NCBI GenBank assembly: GCA_946481355.1
Contig: CAMLNH010000082.1
Span: forward strand, 1 to 9,428
Source of the DNA: an uncultured Curvibacter sp.
GTDB taxonomy: Bacteria > Pseudomonadota > Gammaproteobacteria > Burkholderiales > Burkholderiaceae
Reading direction: 5' to 3'
Length of the DNA: 9,428 nt
Part shown: one piece after another, positions 7,027 through 9,428 of the stretch
Layout of the letters: the number at the start of each line of letters is the position of its first letter
Position numbering within the stretch: the stretch's first letter is position 1
The notes under the pieces: generated by a model
What the model was told of the DNA's origin: nothing
The model's input: only the letters and a program-made list of their open reading frames with translations
The model's database searches: none
Position numbers and translations under genes: made by a program

Positions 7027-9284
7027 TTGGCATCGTCCTTGCGGTCGGGGTTGGGGCCGGGCTCGGCGTCGTCCATGTCAGTGTCCACGTTGCGGGCCTG
7101 AGCCTGGTAGAGGTTGTAGTAGGCACCCTGGCGCACCATGAGCTCGTCGTGCGTGCCCTCCTCCACCACCTGGCCGCGATCCAGCACGATCAGGCGGTCG
7201 GCGCGCTGCAGCGTGGAGAGGCGGTGGGCGATGGCAATGGTCGTGCGACCCTGCACCAGGTTGTCCAGGGCCTTCTGGATCTCCTTCTCGGTCTCGGAGT
7301 CCACCGAGGCCGTGGCCTCGTCGAGGATGAGGATGCGCGGGTCGATCAGGAGTGCGCGTGCGATCGAGATGCGCTGGCGCTCGCCACCCGACAGACCCTG
7401 ACCGCGCTCGCCGACGATGGAGTCATAGCCCTGGGGCAGGCGCAGGATGAACTCGTGCGCATGGGCAGCGCGCGCGGCGGCGATGATTTGCTCGCGTGTG
7501 GCCTCGGGCTTGCCGTAGGCGATGTTGTCGGCGATGGTACCGAAGAAGAGAAAAGGCTCCTGCAGCACCAGGCCGATGTTGCGACGGTACTCGGCCACGG
7601 GCAGGTTGCGGATGTCCACACCGTCGATGTGGATCGAGCCCTCGGTGACGTCATAGAAGCGGCAGATCAGGTTGACCAGGGTGCTCTTGCCCGAACCGCT
7701 GTGGCCCACCAGACCCACCATCTGGCCGGGCTCGATCGTGATGTCGATACCGCGGTTGACCTCGCGGTTGCCGTAACGGAAGCCCACCTTGCGCACGTCG
7801 ATGCGGCCCTGCACCTCCTTCAGATGCACGGGTTGCGCCGGTTCGGGCACGCTGGAGACATGGTCCAGGATGTCGAAGATGCGCTTGGTGGCCGAAGCCG
7901 TGCTCTCGGACCACGAAACAATACGGCTCATGGAGTCGAGCCGGCCGTAGAAGCGGCTGATGTAGGCGATGAAAGCCGTGAGCACGCCTACCGTGGTCTG
8001 TTCGTGCGCCACGAGCCAGACGCCGAAGGCCCAGACCACGAGCAGGCCGATCTCGGTGAGGAAGGACACGCTGGGCGAGAACAGGGCCCAGATGCGGTTG
8101 ATGCGGTCATTGACGGCCAGGTTGAGGCGGTTGGCCTCGTGAAAACGCGCGGATTCGCGCTTTTCCTGGGCAAAGGCCTTGACCACGCGGATGCCCGGGA
8201 TGGTGTCGGCCAGCACGCTGGTGACCTCGGACCAGACACGGTCGATCTTCTCGAAACCCGTCTTGAGCTTGCGCCGCACGGCGGCGATCAGCCACATGAT
8301 CACGGGCAGCGGCACCAGCGTGGCCACGGCCAGCCAGGGGTTGATCGAGAACAGGATGGCCGCCGTCATCAGCAGCATGATCAGGTCGGTGAAGAAGTCG
8401 AGCAGGTGCAGCGAGAGGAAGACGCAGATGCGGTCGGTCTCGCTGCCGATGCGCGTCATCAGATCGCCGGTGCGCTTGCCGCCGAAATATTCAAGCGAGA
8501 GGCGCAGCAGGTGGTCGTAGGTCGTGGTGCGCAGATCGGCGCCGATGCGCTCGGACACCAGGGCCAGGATGTAGGTCTTGGCCCAGGTCAGCCCCCAGGC
8601 CACCAGCGCGGCCAGGAAGAGGCCTCCCAGGTACCAGCCCACCAGCATGGGGTCGATGGCCTGACCGTTCTGATAGGGCACCAGCACGTTGTCCATCAGC
8701 GGCATGGTCAGGTAGGGAGGCACCAGGCTGGCGGCTGTCCCCAGCAGGGTGAGCACGAAACCCAGCAGGAGCTGGCCCTTGTAGGGCCGGGCGAAGCGCC
8801 ACAGGCGCAGCAGGTTCCAGGTCGAGGCCGGGACGGGCGTCGGCTCGACATCGATCGGGCCGTCGTCGGTGATCGGCAGCAGCAGGGGCTGACCCGTACT
8901 CAGGCTGTGCAGGCGGCGCTGCACCTGCTCGGCCAGACGCGCCGCGTGCAGGTTCTGGCCCAGGGTATGGCACCAGTGCGCCAGTCGTCCTTGATCGTCC
9001 GACAGTTCGAGATGGCCGACCCCTGCATGGTCATGCCGGGTCAGCCGGAGCCCCGCCCGGTAGTCCCAGCTCTGCCAGCCAGCCTGCCCGGGTTCACGGG
9101 CCAGCAGGCGGCTTTCGGTGGCGACCAGCAGGCCGCGGCCAAAGCGCAAGCGGCTGTCAAGGTCAACCTCCAGCACGGCCTGGACGTTCTCCCCAGGGTG
9201 CAACTGTGTTTTGATGTCGGCCAGCCCTTCTGACGGAAGGTCGGTGAAAGATAATGGGAAGGCCGACGGTGTCGCGCGGGTCAT
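7023..9284 (-). CDS. ABC exporter, fused membrane and ATPase domains, with extra N-terminal domain
   Basis: This 753-residue inner-membrane protein belongs to the MsbA/LmrA-type exporters, which act as dimers. Residues 1-150 form a soluble domain not found in ordinary ~600-residue half-transporters. The membrane domain follows (about 165-450; hydrophobic spans near 171-190, 218-242, 296-313, 317-336, 408-427 and 430-445). The ATPase is complete: Walker A GHSGSGKST (527-535), Q-loop Q575, signature LSGGERQ (631-637), Walker B ILILDEA (651-657), and H-loop H687. The last ~20 residues are acidic and polar. The substrate is unknown. Coupling to DUF1854 suggests the type annotated in betaproteobacteria as cyanophycin metabolism-associated; cyanophycin genes themselves would have to lie beyond the right edge. 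The start ATG has a weak GGA at 6 nt; the first residues fit a soluble N terminus. Confidence 0.93.
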   Translation of the reverse strand: MTRATPSAFPLSFTDLPSEGLADIKTQLHPGENVQAVLEVDLDSRLRFGRGLLVATESRLLAREPGQAGWQSWDYRAGLRLTRHDHAGVGHLELSDDQGRLAHWCHTLGQNLHAARLAEQVQRRLHSLSTGQPLLLPITDDGPIDVEPTPVPASTWNLLRLWRFARPYKGQLLLGFVLTLLGTAASLVPPYLTMPLMDNVLVPYQNGQAIDPMLVGWYLGGLFLAALVAWGLTWAKTYILALVSERIGADLRTTTYDHLLRLSLEYFGGKRTGDLMTRIGSETDRICVFLSLHLLDFFTDLIMLLMTAAILFSINPWLAVATLVPLPVIMWLIAAVRRKLKTGFEKIDRVWSEVTSVLADTIPGIRVVKAFAQEKRESARFHEANRLNLAVNDRINRIWALFSPSVSFLTEIGLLVVWAFGVWLVAHEQTTVGVLTAFIAYISRFYGRLDSMSRIVSWSESTASATKRIFDILDHVSSVPEPAQPVHLKEVQGRIDVRKVGFRYGNREVNRGIDITIEPGQMVGLVGHSGSGKSTLVNLICRFYDVTEGSIHIDGVDIRNLPVAEYRRNIGLVLQEPFLFFGTIADNIAYGKPEATREQIIAAARAAHAHEFILRLPQGYDSIVGERGQGLSGGERQRISIARALLIDPRILILDEATASVDSETEKEIQKALDNLVQGRTTIAIAHRLSTLQRADRLIVLDRGQVVEEGTHDELMVRQGAYYNLYQAQARNVDTDMDDAEPGPNPDRKDDAK

Positions 9285-9321
9285 GGAATCCAGAGCCTGG
9301 GTAGGGATTTGCTCACACCGA

Positions 9322-9345
9322 TTGTCCCCGTTTTACGTTGTCCCC
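9322..9345 (-). promoter_or_regulatory. Direct repeat in the ABC gene upstream region, possible operator
   Basis: On the minus strand GGGGACAA occurs twice (9345-9338 and 9329-9322), 16 bp apart start to start, with AT-richer CGTAAAAC between. The downstream copy overlaps GACAAT (9326-9321), a weak -10-like hexamer that would give a leader of about 30 nt. No good -35 is present, so an activator would be plausible. This is a short repeat and could be chance. Confidence 0.25.
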
Positions 9346-9380
9346 ACCGGAGACTCATTGCATGTGCTGAATGGACGGCC

Positions 9381-9428
9381 ATGTCAGCGAGCAAGACCAC
9401 TGCAGACCGGCGTGAGCCCCTGCCTAGT
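9381..9428 (+). CDS. Possible start of a divergent gene, cut by the window edge
   Basis: An ATG at 9381 opens a plus-strand frame of 16 codons (MSASKTTADRREPLPS) that runs off the right edge without a stop. It would be divergent from the ABC transporter gene with about 96 nt between starts. There is no convincing Shine-Dalgarno (only GGAC about 5 nt upstream) and the peptide is too short to identify. The two earlier ATGs nearby (9362, 9371) run quickly into stops. Confidence 0.22.
   Translation, partial: MSASKTTADRREPLPS

Noticed and set aside
7149..9233. A 694-codon plus-strand open frame opposite the ABC transporter
   Set aside because: The minus strand encodes a complete ABC exporter with all motifs. 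The antisense translation is His/Asp/Gln/Gly-rich with no recognisable domain, a GC-driven shadow.
9366..9388. 5-bp inverted repeat GCTGA ... TCAGC in the right-edge intergenic region
   Set aside because: Too short and too widely spaced to separate from chance; no T-tract and no link to a start codon.

Overview
This looks like a chromosomal housekeeping region of a betaproteobacterium. The GC-rich sequence, the tRNA-Gln–prs–rplY–pth order and protein sequences close to those I remember from Burkholderiales (Comamonadaceae-like) support this. That assignment rests on recognition, not on a search. Coding density is very high, and no stretch over 300 bases lacks a gene. I see no insertion sequence, phage, CRISPR array or other sign of transfer.

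Left part, plus strand (1-2913). The window opens inside a tRNA-Gln(UUG). It is followed by prs (PRPP synthase) with a strong intrinsic terminator, rplY (CTC-type ribosomal protein L25) with a second terminator, pth (peptidyl-tRNA hydrolase), and a small exported DUF4124-type protein whose start overlaps the pth stop.

Right part, minus strand (9284 down to 2914). Seven genes all point left. In transcription order they are: an ABC exporter with an unusual N-terminal domain, a DUF1854 protein (4-nt overlap), nadC (6-nt gap), nadA (1-nt overlap), coaD (39-nt gap), a histidine phosphatase (68-nt gap) and a two-cluster ferredoxin (41-nt gap). The first four look like one transcription unit; the last three each have a possible -10 element of their own. 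The ferredoxin and the DUF4124 gene converge with their stop codons back to back.

Functionally, prs supplies PRPP, which NadC uses. NadA and NadC make nicotinate mononucleotide from iminoaspartate, and CoaD performs the penultimate step of coenzyme A synthesis, so the window is rich in cofactor synthesis. rplY and pth serve translation. The ABC transporter plus DUF1854 pair is, to my knowledge, associated with cyanophycin (Asp-Arg polymer) metabolism in betaproteobacteria. Its apparent cotranscription with aspartate-consuming NAD synthesis is the least ordinary thing here. The other leads are regulatory: a Pho-box-like repeat at the canonical distance from a -10 in front of the phosphatase gene, several start codons without Shine-Dalgarno sequences placed 6-9 nt after a -10-like hexamer, and a possible switch hairpin in the rplY leader. 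I did not find a clearly new biological system.
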